DNA of 64,000 nt from Triticum aestivum (GCF_018294505.1 NC_057811.1:24652025-24716024), one strand, 5' to 3'; shown: positions 1 to 11,497, counted from the stretch's first letter. Notes: generated by a model from the sequence alone, not told the origin. A program made the numbers and translations.

Positions 1-401
1 GGGGTGGGAGGAGAAGGGCGAGGCGAGGACGAAGTGAGTAACGGGCGGGGGGTACCTGCCGTTAGGCAAGTGCCCTCTTTGCCGTCCGCCAGCCTTTGCC
101 GTCCGCCTTTCTGCCTCTTTGCCGTCCGCTAGCGGACGGCAAAGAGGTGGGCCGTTAGGATTTTTTCAAACGAGCGGGGGGTGGGGGCCACCACACTCTT
201 TGCCGTCCGCCAGCGGACGGCAAAGATTCTTTGCCGTCCACTGGCAGACGGCAAAGAGCTGGCAGATGGCAAAGAGCTTCTTTGCCGTCAGCCTTTTCTT
301 TGCCGTCTGTTTATGTGTAGCTGATGGCAAAGAGCTTCTTTGCCGTCAGCTTGCAGACGGCAAAGAGCTGGCAGATGGCAAATTAGCTGATTCCAGTAGT
401 G
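1..401. mobile_element. Right end of a CACTA (En/Spm-type) DNA transposon inserted in a Copia element
   Basis: Read from the other strand, the right edge begins CACTACTGGAATCAGC, a CACTA-class terminus. Inside it lies a dense array of direct and inverted copies of CTTTGCCGTC and GACGGCAAAG (about 80-380), the kind of subterminal motif to which CACTA transposases bind. The next bases (402-404) are AAG. The uninterrupted version of the same Copia RT site (minus strand near 14425-14445) reads CTGGAAGAAGAGTTG, as expected for a 3-bp AAG target duplication. The rest of the element is upstream of the window. The motif differs from the TTTAGTACCGG motif of the two large CACTA copies, so this is a separate family. 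Confidence 0.8.
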
Positions 402-1603
402 AAGAGTTGTATATGATGCAACCGGAAGGTTTTGTCGATCCAAAGGGAGCTAACAAAGTGTGCAAGCTCCAGCGATCCAATTATGGACTGGTGCAAGCCT
501 CTCAGAGTTGGAATAAACGCTTTGATAGTGTGATCAAAGCATTTGGTTTTATACAGACTTTTGGAGAAGCCTGTATTTACAAGAAAGTGAGTGGGAGCTC
601 AGTAGCATTTCTGATATTATATGTGGATGACATATTGCTAATTGGAAATGATATAGAATTTCTGGATAGCATAAAGGGATACTTGAATAAGAGTTTTTCA
701 ATGAAAGACCTCGGTGAAGCTGCATATATATTAGGCATCAAGATCTATAGAGATAGATCAAGACGCTTAATTGGACTTTCACAAAGCACATACCTTGACA
801 AAGTTTTGAAGAAGTTCAAAATGGATCAAGCAAAGAAAGGGTTCTTGCCTGTACTACAAGGTGTGAGATTGAGTAAGACTCAATGCCCGACCACTGCAGA
901 AGATAGAGAGAAGATGAAAGATGTTCCCTATGCTTCAGCCATAGGCTCTATCATGTATGCAATGCTATGTACCAGACCTGATGTGTGCCTTGCTATAAGT
1001 TTAGCAGGGAGGTACCAAAGTAATCCAGGAGTGGATCACTGGACAGCGGTCAAGAACATCCTGAAATACCTGAAAAGGACTAAGGATATGTTTCTCGTTT
1101 ATGGAGGTGACAAAGAGCTCATCGTAAATGGTTACGTTGACGCAAGCTTTGACACTGATCCGGACGATTCTAAATGGCAAAACGGATACGTGTTTACATT
1201 GAATGGTGGAGCTGTCAGTTGGTGCAGTTCTAAGCAAAGTGTCATTGCGGGATCTACGTGTGAAGTGGAGTACATAGCTGCTTCGGAAGCAGCAAATGAA
1301 GGAGTCTGTATGAAGGAGTTCATATTCGATCTAGGTGTCATACCTAGTGTATCGGGACCAATGAAAATCTTTTGTGACAATACTGGTGCAATTGCCTTAG
1401 CAAAGGAATCCAGATTTCACAAGAGAACCAAGCACATCAAAAGACGCTTCAATTCCATCCGGGATTTAGTCCAGGTGGGTGACATAGAAATTTGCAAGAT
1501 ACATACGGATCTGAATGTTGCAGACCCGTTGACTAAGCCTCTTCCACGAGGAAAACATGATCAGCACCAAGACTCCATGGGTGTAAGAACCATTACTGCG
1601 TAA
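402..1603 (+). pseudogene. Copia (BARE/WIS/Angela-type) pol, C-terminal half: reverse transcriptase and RNase H
   Basis: This is the 3' part of a Copia polyprotein that copies element RNA into DNA. It opens within the RT fingers (EELYMMQPEGF), has the catalytic YVDD at 620-631, and continues through an RNase H domain with the acidic residues in YVDASFD, CEVEYIAASEA and IFCDNTGA. It reads without a stop to 1603, ending VRTITA. The 5' part of the gene (gag, protease, integrase, RT start) was separated by the CACTA insertion at 401 and lies upstream of the window. The open frame runs back into the CACTA end to 119, but that is chance. The purine-rich primer tract is at about 1625-1636, just before the LTR. 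Lineage follows from near identity to the element at 11498-20229. Confidence 0.9.
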
Positions 1604-1636
1604 TCTAGATTATTGACTCTAGTGCAAGTGGGAAAC

Positions 1637-3368
1637 TGAAGGAAATATGCCCTAGAGGCAATAATAAAGTTATTATTTATTTCCTTATATCATGATAAAT
1701 GTTTATTATTCATGCTAGAATTGTATTAACCGGAAACATAATACATGTGTGAATACATAGACAAACAGAGTGTCATTAGTATGCCTCTACTTGACTAGCT
1801 CGTTGATCAAAGATGGTTATGTTTCCTAGCCATAGACATGAGTTGTCATTTGATTAACGGGATCACATCATTAGGAGAATGATGTGATTGACTTGACCCA
1901 TTCCGTTAGCTTAGCACTCGATCGTTTAGTATGTTGCTATTGCTTTCTTCATGACTTATACATGTTCCTATGACTATGAGATTATGCAACTCCCGTTTAC
2001 CGGAGGAACACTTTGCGTGCTACCAAACGTCACAACGTAACTGGGTGATTATAAAGGTGCTCTACACGTGTCTCCAAAGGTACTTGTTGGGTTGGCGTAT
2101 TTCGAGATTAGGATTTGTCACTCCAATTGTCGGAGAGGTATCTCTGGGCCCACTCAGTAATACACATCACTATAAGCCTTGCAAGCATTGTGACTAATGA
2201 GTTAGTTGCGGAATGATGTATTACGGAACGAGTAAAGAGAGTTGCCGGTAACGAGATTGAACTAGGTACCGAGATACCGACGATCGAATCTCGGGCAACT
2301 AACATACCGATGACAAAGGGAACAACGTATGTTGTTATGCGGTCTGACCGATAAAGATCTTCGTAGAATATGTGGGAACCAATATGAGCATTCAGGTTCC
2401 GCTATTGGTTATTGACTGGAGAGGTGTCTCGGTCATGTCTACATAGTTCTCGAACCCGTAGGGTCCGCACGCTTAACGTTACGATGACAGTTATATTATG
2501 AGTTTACATGTTTTGATGTACCGAAGGTTGTTCGGAGTCCCGGATGTGATCACAGACATGACGAGGAGTCTCGAAATGGTCGAGACATAAAGATTGATAT
2601 ATTGGAAGCCTATGTTTGGACATCGGAAGTGTTCCGGGTGAAATCGGGATTTTTCCGGAGTACCGGGAGGTTACCGGAACCCCCCGGTAACTTAATGGGC
2701 CTTAGTGGGCCTAGGTGGAAGAGAGGAGAGGAGGCCAGGGCAGGGCCGCACGCCCCTCCCCCCAATCCGAATTGGACAAGGAGAGGGGGGCGGCGCCCCC
2801 CCTTTCCTTCCTCCCCTCCACCTCTTCCCCCTCTCTCTCCTAGTCCAACATGGAAAAGGGGGGAGTCCTACTCCCGGTAGGAGTAGGACTCCTCCTGGCG
2901 CGCCTCTCCCCTTGGCCGGCCGAACCCCCCTTGCTCCTTTATATACGGGGGCAGGGGGCACCTCTAGACACACAATTGATCATTGATCTCTTAGCCGTGT
3001 GCGGTGCCCCCTCCACCATATTACACCTCGATAATATCGTAGCGGTGCTTAGGCGAAGCCCTGCGTCGGTGGAACATCAACATTGTCACCACGCCGTCGT
3101 GCTGACGAAACTCTCCCTCAACACTCGGCTGGATCGGAGTTCGAGGGACGTCATCGAGCTGAACGTTTGCTGAACTCGGAGGTGCTGTGCGTTCGCTAGT
3201 TGATCGGTCGGATCGTGAAGACGTACGACTACATCAACCGCGTTGTGTTAACGCTTCCGCTTTCGGTCTACGAGGGTACGTGGACAACACTCTCCCCTCT
3301 CGTTGCTATGCATCACCATGATCTTGCGTGTGCGTAGAATTTTATTGAAATTACTACGTTCCCCAACA
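1637..3368 (+). repeat. 3' LTR of BARE/WIS/Angela-type Copia element 1
   Basis: This 1732-bp LTR starts TGAAGGAAATATGCCC after the purine tract and ends TTCCCCAACA at 3368. Its termini and length match the two 1737-bp LTRs of the complete element at 11498-20229, which lies in the opposite orientation. It holds a TATA box (TTTATATA, 2938-2945) followed by a transcribed leader. At 3369 the sequence switches to the minus-strand Gypsy element. The empty site in Gypsy copy B (about 43951-43965, GAGCAAAAAGGTACC) agrees with insertion at an A-rich target. The matching 5' LTR should lie upstream of the window. The many short open frames in its GC-rich part are not genes. Confidence 0.92.
2938..2945 (+). 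promoter_or_regulatory. TATA box of the Copia LTR promoter
   Basis: TTTATATA followed by a G-rich stretch lies about 420 bp before the LTR end, where BARE-type LTRs carry their main promoter. The same motif recurs in the other Copia LTRs: minus strand at about 11921-11930 and 18916-18925, and plus strand at 63670-63677. Confidence 0.55.
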
Positions 3369-5294
3369 AAAAGGTACCTGGTTCCACAGGTAGCTTGAAT
3401 GCAGCACGCTTTGACAGGTAATCGGTGATGTCGTTCTCCATTTGGGGGACGTGCTCCGCTTGGATACCGTCAAAGCGTTCCTCCAGCTTCCTCACCTCAT
3501 CTACGTAGGCCTCCATCAATGTGCTCTGGAAATCCTTGTTGACCTGCCTAACAACAAGCTGCGAGTCACCCCTGACGATGAGCTTCTTAACCCCGAAGTG
3601 CATCTGGATCACGTACTTGAGGTGCTCTCCGGTGGGCGCGACAAGCAGCACACCGGCACCGGCGCCTTGCGGCGACAAATCCCCCATCAAAGTACATGAT
3701 CCAGTCGCGGTCTGCTTCCATGCCGGGGGGAGTGGTCTCCTGGATTTCTTCGTCAGGCGTCGAGGTCCATTCTGCAATGAACTCCGCCAAGACTCTGCTC
3801 TGAATTGTCGAGGTACTTTCAAACTTTAAACCAAATCTTGACAACTCCAAGGCCCATTCCACAATCCTTTCATTCGCATCTGGCTTGTGCAGTATCCGTT
3901 GCAGTGGGAGGCGGGTGACGACAGTGATCTCGTGGGCTTGGAAGTAATGACGCAGCTTCCTCGAGGCCATAAGGAGGCCGAAGAGCAATTTCTGCACACC
4001 GGAGTACCTCGATCTAGCTCCCTGCAAGAGGGAGCTGACAAAGTAAACCGGGTGCTGCATCATCTTCTTCTTCTGCCCACCTCACTTGACTGCGCGGGCA
4101 CTGCCTCGCGGCATCAGACTCTGCCGGGGGCCTCGCCTTGCCGGCACCAGGCCCTGCCGGGGGAATTTTTGGCTTGCCATCCACTGGTCTTGCCCCCGTC
4201 ACTGCCTCCTCGTTGATCTCCCTCTGTGCCACCAGTGCGGCGCTGACCACTTGATTCGTCGCCGCCAGATACAGCAGCAACGGCTCTTGTGGTTTAGGCG
4301 CAACCAGTATTGGCATGGAGGAAAGGTATTTCTTCAGATCCTGCAATGCTGCCTCAGCTTCTGGGGTCCACTCCATTGGGCCTGCCTTTTTCAAGATTTT
4401 GAAGAAGGGAAGGGCGTGCTCGGCGGACTTGGAGATGAATCGGCTCATGGCGGCAACGCAGCCGGTGAGCCGACGCACATCTTTGATCCGCTTGGGCGCC
4501 TCAATCTGCTCAATAGCCTTGATCTTGTCTGGGTTTGCCTCGATCCCGCGCTGTGACACAAAGAACCCGAGAAGCTTGTTGGACGGAACGCCGAAGACAC
4601 ACTTCTCAGGGTTCAGCTTGAGGTTGATCTTGCGTAGGTTGGCAAATGTCTCTTCAAGATCTTGCACAAGAGTTGGCCCGTCCTTGGTTTTGACCACTAT
4701 GTCATCCATGTATGCCTCCATATTTCTATGGATCTGAGGTTCAAAACCAATTTGGACTGCTCTTGCGAACGTTGAGCCAGCACTCTTCAACCCGTAAGGC
4801 ATCCGTAAAAACCAATACGTACCACATGGGGTGATGAATGCTGTCTTCTCTTCATCCTCTTTTGTCATGAAGATCTGGTGGTAGCCTGAGTAGGCGTCGA
4901 CGAATGATAACAGATCACACCCGGCTGTGGAGTCAATAATCTGGTCGATGCGCGGCAACGGGAAGGGGTCCTTAGGACAAGCCTTATTGATATCCGTGTA
5001 ATCAATACACAGCCTCCACTTCCCATTCGCCTTGCGCACCACTACCGGATTGGCCAACCACGTCGGGTGGAGCACTCCTCACACCAAACCTGCCGCTTCC
5101 AACTTCCTGATCTCCTCCGTGATGAACTCCTGCCTCTCCAGAGCCTACTTTCTGACCTTCTGCTTGACGGGCCGCGCGTGGGGGCAGACAGCTAGGTGGT
5201 GCTCAATCACCTCCCTGGGAACACCGGGGATGTCGGATGCTTGCCACGCAAACACGTCGACATTCGCCCGCATGACGGTGACGAGCGCGCCTTC
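3369..5294 (-). pseudogene. Gypsy copy A pol: RT, first RNase H and archaeal-type RNase H (broken)
   Basis: Reverse transcriptase runs at about 5060-4400 (CIDYTDINKACP, FVDAYSGYHQI with the motif A Asp codon at 4896-4898, and AYMDDIVV). A degenerate first RNase H follows (PVYFVSSLLQGARSRYSG) and then the second RNase H (WIMYFDGG, KKLIVRGDSQLV). Frame changes near 4075 and 3670 break it. A 75-nt in-frame deletion near 3595, relative to copy B, removes 25 residues including the conserved Glu of TAEYEGL, so this RNase H would be inactive. The frame is continuous with protease except for one TAG at 5295-5297. The last element residues before the Copia insertion are PGTFLL. Confidence 0.87.
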
Positions 5295-6161
5295 CTATTT
5301 GCTGTCGAGGGTGGAGCCTATGGTGAAGGCCCCTCCCGTGCCATCCTCGCTGACGGGCACCTTCTTGGTCTGCGGCGGCTTGGCTCTGGATCTCTTGCTC
5401 TTGTCGGTAGAGCTCTCTGGCACGTCCTCGACGGTAGCACAACACTCCGAGGAGGCGCGCTTGCCGGAGTGGGTGCGTGAGGTCTTGCCGGGCTTCTTCT
5501 TCCCTCCCGGGCCTTCAGCGGTAGGAGCAGGTGCCTTGGCGGCAGCTGCTGCAACTGCTTCTCGGTAGAGTTGGTCGGCGCAGATCTGCGCGTCCTTCTT
5601 GTCGGAGGGGACGGAGATGATGGTCAGCGGCCTGGGCATCTTTAGCATGTTGTAGGCATAGTGCGCCGCCGCCATGAACTCGGCTAGTGCCGGGCGGCCG
5701 AGGATCCCGTTGTTGGGCAAGGGGATCTCGGCCACGTTGAAGATGATCCTCTTCGTCCTGTAGTTCAACTCTCCTCCAAACGTCACGGGCAGTGTGACCT
5801 TCCCCTTCGGCTGGCTCCTCCCCGGATTGACCCCTTGAAATGTGCCCGTTTCCTCGAGGTCTCCATCAGGGATTTGCAATCTTTTGATCACGACAGGCGA
5901 GATCAGGTTTAGGCCGGCCCCGCCGTCAACCAACATCTTGTTCACCCTGAGGTTACGTATCGTTGGTGAGACCAACAATGGAAAACACCCGACCGCGGTA
6001 GTGCGGTCGGGGTGGTCCTCGGCGTCAAAGATGAGGGGCGTGCTGGACCACTTTAGCGGCTTCTGAGTGTCGAACGACGGCTCCGCTGCTGTAATCTCAC
6101 GCGCCCACTGCTTGAGCTGGTGGTGAGAAGTATGCAGCGAGGCGCCACCATCGACGCACAT
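5295..6161 (-). pseudogene. Gypsy copy A aspartic protease region
   Basis: This frame holds the retroviral-type aspartic protease that cuts the polyprotein. The active-site motif is KMLVDGGAGLNLISP, in about the middle of the frame, with Asp in DGG in place of the commoner DTG or DSG. Downstream is NGILGRPALAEF, resembling the conserved hydrophobic-G pattern near the end of such proteases. The frame begins with MCVDGGASLHTS, which continues from gag. It ends at a TAG (5295-5297) that is also present in copy B, and beyond it the same frame goes on into RT. The start is not a true initiator: the protease is expected to be made as part of Gag-Pol. Confidence 0.82.
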
Positions 6162-8191
6162 GGCCTCTGTAGCCTTCTGGAACTCTTGCTCACCGGACTC
6201 GTCGTCCTCGTCGTGATCATCGTCTTCTTGTTTCTTGTCACGGCCCTGGGCGGGCCTCTCTTGCTAGTTGTCCTTCCCGCGGCGGCCTCCTTCGCCGCCA
6301 CCCTTCTTGCCGGATCCCTCGGCACCATCCAGGTCCTTCTCCTTGTCCCGCCTCTCGTACTCAGCTTTTTGCTTCTTAGTAAGCAGCTCGACTTGTCGGC
6401 AGTTCTGGAGGTCGTGGCCCTTGGTGCGGTGGATCTTGCAATATTGCTTGCCGGAGCTTCCTGGCTTGTCGGTAGCCGCCAAGGCCCGACAGGCGGCGCA
6501 CCCGGCAATCTCCTTGTCTGGGTCGTCTGCCTTGACCTTCTTGGCAGCGCCAGTGTCGTCAGACCCTTCAACGGCAAGCACGGCCTTGCCTTTGTGTTTC
6601 CTGTTGCGACGCCGGCCCTTCTTTGTCGGGGTGGCGGCGTCTTCATCGGTAGAGTCTGTTTCCGCACCGGCGTCTTCGCCGGGGTACTTCCTTCCCTCTT
6701 CCGCCCGGGCGCACCTATCGACCAGAACATAGAGCTCGGCCACATCCTTAACCTTGGTCATCACCGGCTCTTCGCGCATCTTGCGGTTGCGCACGTTCTG
6801 GTGGAACGCGCTGATCACAGCGGCGGGATGAACGTCGGGGATGTTGTACTGCACCCGGCTGAATCTCTGGATGTACTTGCGCAGGGTTTCCCCTTCCTTC
6901 TGGGGAATGATATGCAGATCACTGGCCTGGCCATGAGCTTGGTGGCCTCCTGTGAAGGCGCCAACGAACTCATGGCACAGATCCGACCAAGAAGAAATGG
7001 AATCCGCCGGCAAGTGCATCAACCAGGACATAACATTGGGCTTCAGTGCCAGCGGGAAATAGTTGGCAAGCACCTTGTCGTCGCGAGCTCCAGCAGCCTG
7101 CATCGCGATGGTGTAAATGCTGAGGAACTCAGACGGATGGGTCTTGCCAGTGTACTTCTCGCCGACGTCGGGCTTGAACGTGCGGTGGGACGGCCACTGG
7201 AACTGCCGCAGCTCACGGGTGAAGGCCGGGCAGCCCACCTCGTAAGGTAGGCCGCCGGAGCCCCCCGGTGCTAGGTGGTCCATAGCAGGTCCCGCCCGCC
7301 TGTCCGAATGGTGGCGTGTATCGCGCCGGCGCGCGATGGTGGTCCGAGCATCTTCGTGAGATCGTTCTTGAAGAACTTGGCGCTGGTCGCGGTGGGTCCG
7401 CGGGTCGGACGACGCTATAGAGATGTTATCACAAGCGTCGTCACGACGGGCAGACGCCCGCGGCGGCTGGCGAGGAGGAGAGTGCACCGTGGCCGCAGCT
7501 CCCCCGGTCCTACCAGCGCCAGCACGTGGTGGCTCGGTGGAGCGCCGACCCGAGGGCCCCGCTGGTCGTGGATCGTCTTTGTTGGCGACGGCGACGAGGC
7601 TCCGGATGGTGGCCCTCCACTCGTCGAGCTTCTCTGCAGTAGGAGGGAAGTCGAGGAGCAGCTGCGCGCACGCCAAAGCTTCTGCTGGCGTGGTCGGCGG
7701 TGACAGCTGCATGGATCGCTGCGCACTTCGACTTCTAACTATGTTAGAAGGAGCTCCGTGACGACCCAGCGGCTGCGTGCCATTTTCGCCAGCGCTTCGG
7801 CGGGCATGCTGAACCCCTTCATCTCGCGGATGACGTATAGGGCTCTTCCCACGGCCGTGCCCAGGGTCACCAGCATGGTGACGCTGCTCGGCGCGCACAC
7901 CATGGGAAGAGCGCGTAGTGGTCGCCGACGTGGGCGTCTTGGAGGTCGCTGCGCCGCCCGGAGGTGGCACAATGACACCCCTGGAGGGCCCCGCGCCGCC
8001 TGCGGGGGGCCCAGCTCATCTGGGGTGCGAACGACACCGCTCGCCAGGCTCTGACTGCCAGGGCGATGCTGGTGCTCGCGGACCGCGGCCCGGGTCCTGT
8101 CCGCGACCGGTCCACTGCTCGTGCGCACCCGCACGGGCCGTTCGGCTCCCGATGAGCCGATCGCCGTGGTCGTCGTCTTCTTGGGAGCCAT
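6162..8191 (-). pseudogene. Gypsy copy A gag
   Basis: The capsid-like protein begins with ATG at 8191-8189 (MAPKKTTTTAIG), about 75 nt from the LTR. A low-complexity Arg/Pro/Ala-rich N-terminus follows. The main frame (7970-6264) contains a Retrotrans_gag-type domain, with PAFTRELRQFQWPSHRTF and, further on, WSDLCHEFVGAFTGGHQ and RKYIQRFSRVQYNIPD. Next come a basic region (KKGRRRNRKHKGK) and a zinc-knuckle-like segment (YCKIHRTKGHDLQNC). N-terminal and main domains are in different frames, so at least one indel lies near 7740-7970. A TAG at 6264-6266 replaces a Gln codon that copy B keeps. The product would package element RNA if intact. Confidence 0.83.
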
Positions 8192-8241
8192 GGCGACGAA
8201 GAACCACTAGGCTAACTACTAGACCAGATTCTCACAATTGC

Positions 8242-8261
8242 GCCCCCTACCTAGCGCGCCA
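8242..8261 (-). other. Primer binding site of Gypsy copy A
   Basis: Read on the minus strand, TGGCGCGC followed by a G-rich stretch lies four bases after the 5' LTR end and starts with TGG, as expected for pairing with the CCA end of a tRNA. Copy B has the same site with one base different. I cannot name the tRNA with confidence. Confidence 0.65.
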
Positions 8262-8265
8262 AAGA

Positions 8266-9468
8266 TGTCGGTGTGGAACGACACCTATGGGATCACAAGA
8301 ATCCCTACTACGGTTGCCGGGCGGTGGGTTGCGAGAAGAGCTGGGCTAGTAGACATCACAGGGATCGTTTACCCAGGTTCGGGCCGCGAGGATGCGTAAA
8401 ACCCTAGTCCTACTTTGGTGGGTGTATTTCAGAGAGTTCTTGAGCTCTCGAACTAGCTGTGGTGAGTGCGTGGTTTGAAAGAGCTGAATCCTTCTCCAGT
8501 ATGCCATGGGCCTCCTTTTATAGTCGGAAGGGGCTGCCACAGTGGCACACAGGAGGTGGAAAGTCGTACAGTGCCCTGAGCTTATCGCTCGTATTACAGG
8601 ACAAGATGCCTTTAATGCGTAGCTTAGGTGTCCCCCCGCTTTATCGGGGACGGGGGCGAGGCCCGTTCCGTCCGTCGCTGCTCCTCCTCGCTTTGACACG
8701 TGCCTTGGCCAGCGATGCGTGCGGCGCCATGTAGGCAGGCAGGCAGCTGATGTGGTGCGGTGGTGGAGCCTTCACGAAGATCTGAATGCCGCCACGCAGG
8801 CGCTCGATGAGTTGGCCTGGGGGCTGCATGTTGCCACGCGGGTGCCGCCCAGCTGGTTGGGCTGGCAGCTGCATGTGAACGGCGGTGGAAGCTTGGTTGG
8901 CGTGGGCCTGGCGGTGGCCTCGCTGGCGTCCTTGGCAAGGGCCTTGCCGGGTGGCCCGGCAAGGGTCTTGTCGTGTGCCCGACAAGGGTCTTGCCGTGGC
9001 GCGCTGTCGTCCCCAACAAGGGCCTTGCCGGGGGTCTGGTGGCCTTCCTCGGCAAGGATCTTGCCGAGGATCGTCGTCTTCTAATCCTCATCTGATCTTG
9101 AATATGTCTTCACAAAGATCTGCATGCCACCACAGAGGTGCCTTCCTGAGCCCTGGCCCCACGTGGATGATGGCGTTGGGGACCGTGGGCTCAAGGGTGG
9201 CTCGCTCTGTTGGTGTGGGGCGAGCTGCCCCGGCAAGGGTCTTGCCGGGGCTGCTGAGGCTGCCCCGGCAAGGGTCTTGCCGGGGGAACCTGCTTCGTCC
9301 CTCTGCTCCTTGTGGTCTCGGCCTTGGTGTTGCTCTGATTATCTTCGGCTTCGGTCTTACCTTGGCTCACCTCCCCTATTCTGCTTGGTGCGACCGTGGG
9401 CGTGGCTCCGACTGCCCGTGCACAGGTAAAGGGGTACAAAAGCGTGCCCCTCTTTTTGTACACCGACA
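8266..9468 (-). repeat. 5' LTR of Gypsy copy A
   Basis: The 1203-bp LTR is bounded by a 9-bp inverted repeat, TGTCGGTGT and ACACCGACA. It matches both LTRs of copy B (38800-39947 and 48958-50164). On the minus strand a TATA-like CTATAAAAGG lies at 8523-8514. The sequence between about 8930 and 9290 is full of near-palindromic units of the form GGCAAGGGTCTTGCC, whose number varies between LTR copies. Long open frames on the plus strand here (for example 8885-9475) come from the GC-rich composition and are not supported as genes. Confidence 0.9.
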
Positions 9469-11497
9469 GTATTGATAAAGAATATGCTTCCAAAGGACAA
9501 CGAATTGCCCGAGAGTACGTACGAAGCAAAGAAGTATGTCTGCCCTCTAGGGTTGGAGGTGTAGAAGATACATGCATGCCCTAATGACTGCATCCTCTAC
9601 CGCGGTGAGTACGAGGATTTGAACGCGTGCCCGGTATGCGGTGCATTGCGCTATAAGATCAGTCGCGATGACCCTGGTGATGTCGAGGGCGAGCGCCCCA
9701 GTAAAAAGATTCCTGCCAAGGTGATGCGGTATGCTCCTATAATACCACGGTTGAAACGTTTCTTCCAAAACAAAGAGCATGCCAAGGAGATGCGATGGCA
9801 CGGAGAAGACCATAAGAAAGATGGAAAGTTGAGAGTACCCGCTGACGGGTCGCGGTGGAGAAAAATCAAGAGAAAGTACAGGGAGGAGTTTGCGGGTGAC
9901 ACAAGGAACGTATGGTTTGGTCTAAGCGCAGATGGCATTAATCCTTTTGGGGAGCAGAGCAGCAACCATAGCACATGGCCTGTGACTCTATGTATGTATA
10001 ACCTTCCTCCTTGGTTGTGCGTGAAGTGGAAGTTCATTATGATGCCAGTGCTCATCCAACGCCCTAATCAACCTGGGAACGACATTGATGTGTACCTAAG
10101 GCCATTAGTTGAAGAACTCTTACAACTGTGGAATGGAACAGGTGTACGTGTGCGGGTTTAGCACAAACAGGAAGAATTTGACCTAAAGGCGTTGTTGTTC
10201 GTGACCATCAATGATTGGCATGCTCTCAGTAACCTTTCAGGACAGACAAAAAAGGGATACCACGCATGCACGCACTGTTTGGATGATACCGACAGTATAT
10301 ATTTGGATAATTGTAGGAAGAATTTGTACCTAGGACATCATCGATTTCTTCCGAGCAGGCATCCCGTAAGAAAGAAAGGCAAGCATTTCAAAGGTGAGGT
10401 GGATCACCGGACGAAGCCTCGCCACCGTACTGGTGCTGATGTACATGATATGGTCAAGGATTTGATGGTAGTCTTTGGAAAGGGTCCTGGCGGACAACCT
10501 GTTCCGAATGAGGCTGACGGACGCGCACCCATGTGGAAGAAGAAATCTATATTTTCGGACCTGCCCTATTAGAAAGACCTAGAGGTCCGCTCCGCAATCG
10601 ACGTGATGCACGTGATGAAGAATCTTTGCATGACCCTGCTTGGCTTCTTGGGTGTGTATGGGAAGACAAAAGATACACCGGAGGCATGGGAGGACCAGCA
10701 ACGTATGCACGGAAAAGACGGCATACATCAGGGTCATGCCAGCTACGCTCTTACCAAAGAAGAGAAGGAAATCTTCCTTGAATGCCTGCTCAGTATGAAG
10801 GTACTGTCTGGCTTTTCGTCGAATATAAAGGGAATAATAAATATGGCAGAGAAAAAGTTCTAGAACCTAAAGTCTCATGACTGCCACGTGATTATGACGC
10901 AACTGCTTCCGGTTGCATTGAGAGGGCTTCTACCGGAAAACGTTCGATTAGCCATTGTGAAGCTATGTGCATTCCTCAATGCAATCTCTCCGAAGGTAAT
11001 CGATCCAGAAATCATACCAAGGTTAGAGAATGATTTGGTGCAATGTCTTGTTAGTTTTGATTTGGTGTTCCCACCATCCTACTTCACCTATGCGAAGAGA
11101 TTAACGTTTGGGTCCTGTATTTCTACAAAATATGTTCCCCTTTGAGAGGTTCATGGGAGTCTTAAAGAAATATGTTCATAACCGTGCTAGGCCAGAAGGA
11201 AGCATCTCCAAGGGCCATGAAAATGAGGAGGTCATTGAGTTTTCTATTGACTTTATTCCTGGCCTTAAGCCGATTGGTGTTCCTGAATCGCGGCATACGG
11301 GCAGACTGGATGGAAAAGGCACGCTAGGAGGGGTCAAATAATATGTATGGACGGGCATTATCTCACTCAAGCACACTACAAAGTTCTACAGAATTCCGCC
11401 TTGGTGGCTCCGTATATGGACGAACACAAGAATTTTCTACGCTCCCAACACCCGGAGCAGTCTAACGACTGGATTACACGTGAACAAACGGGGACTT
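9469..11497 (+). pseudogene. CACTA copy A transposase (TNP2/Transposase_21 type), middle part
   Basis: This encodes the catalytic region of the CACTA transposase, which cuts the element ends in the nucleus. Visible blocks are a cysteine pair (NACPVCGALRY), WFGLSADGINPFG with a probable catalytic Asp, LFVTINDWHALSNLSGQ, ACTHCLDD, and IDVMHVMKNLC with the second probable catalytic Asp. A DUF4218-like block follows (GVLKKYVHNRARPEGSI). Stops occur at 9562-9564 and 10159-10161 (both shared with copy B), and at 10570-10572 and 10861-10863. A deletion of about 26 nt near 11078 removes part of a helix kept in copy B. The gene is cut by the Copia insertion at 11498, TSD GACTT (11493-11497). It resumes at 20230. 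Confidence 0.88.

Larger units (their letters stand above)
3369..9468 (-). mobile_element. Gypsy (Tat-like) retrotransposon, copy A: 5' LTR, gag, protease, RT, RNase H; rest cut off
   Basis: Read on the minus strand, the order is 5' LTR (9468-8266), primer site, gag, protease, RT, RNase H and a second RNase H. That order and the extra RNase H are typical of the Tat/Retand group of Ty3/Gypsy elements. The sequence stops at 3369, inside the second RNase H/integrase linker, because Copia element 1 inserted there. Integrase, the antisense ORF and the 3' LTR should lie upstream of the window. The 5' LTR is followed at 9469 by GTATT and CACTA transposase sequence, exactly as in Gypsy copy B. By eye, copies A and B differ at a few percent of positions, and each has private stops and deletions. 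Confidence 0.9.

Noticed and set aside
119..401. Open frame joining the CACTA end to the Copia RT as one 494-residue protein
   Set aside because: The first part translates subterminal repeats and changes into RT exactly at the transposon edge. It is a chance in-frame join with no sign of being a gene.
2602..3173. Overlapping Pro/Gly-rich frames in the Copia LTR
   Set aside because: LTR promoter and leader sequence with G and C runs; the same stretch in the other LTRs does not keep the frames.
6120..7250. 376-residue plus-strand frame opposite the Gypsy gag and protease
   Set aside because: Antisense shadow of a coding region. Unlike 40546-41222 it lies over gag-pro and shows no promoter or domain.
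8885..9475. Long plus-strand open frames in the Gypsy LTRs (also 39321-39908 and 49308-50171)
   Set aside because: They run through the LTR, depend on high GC and few stop codons, and show no domain. The element's own genes are on the other strand.
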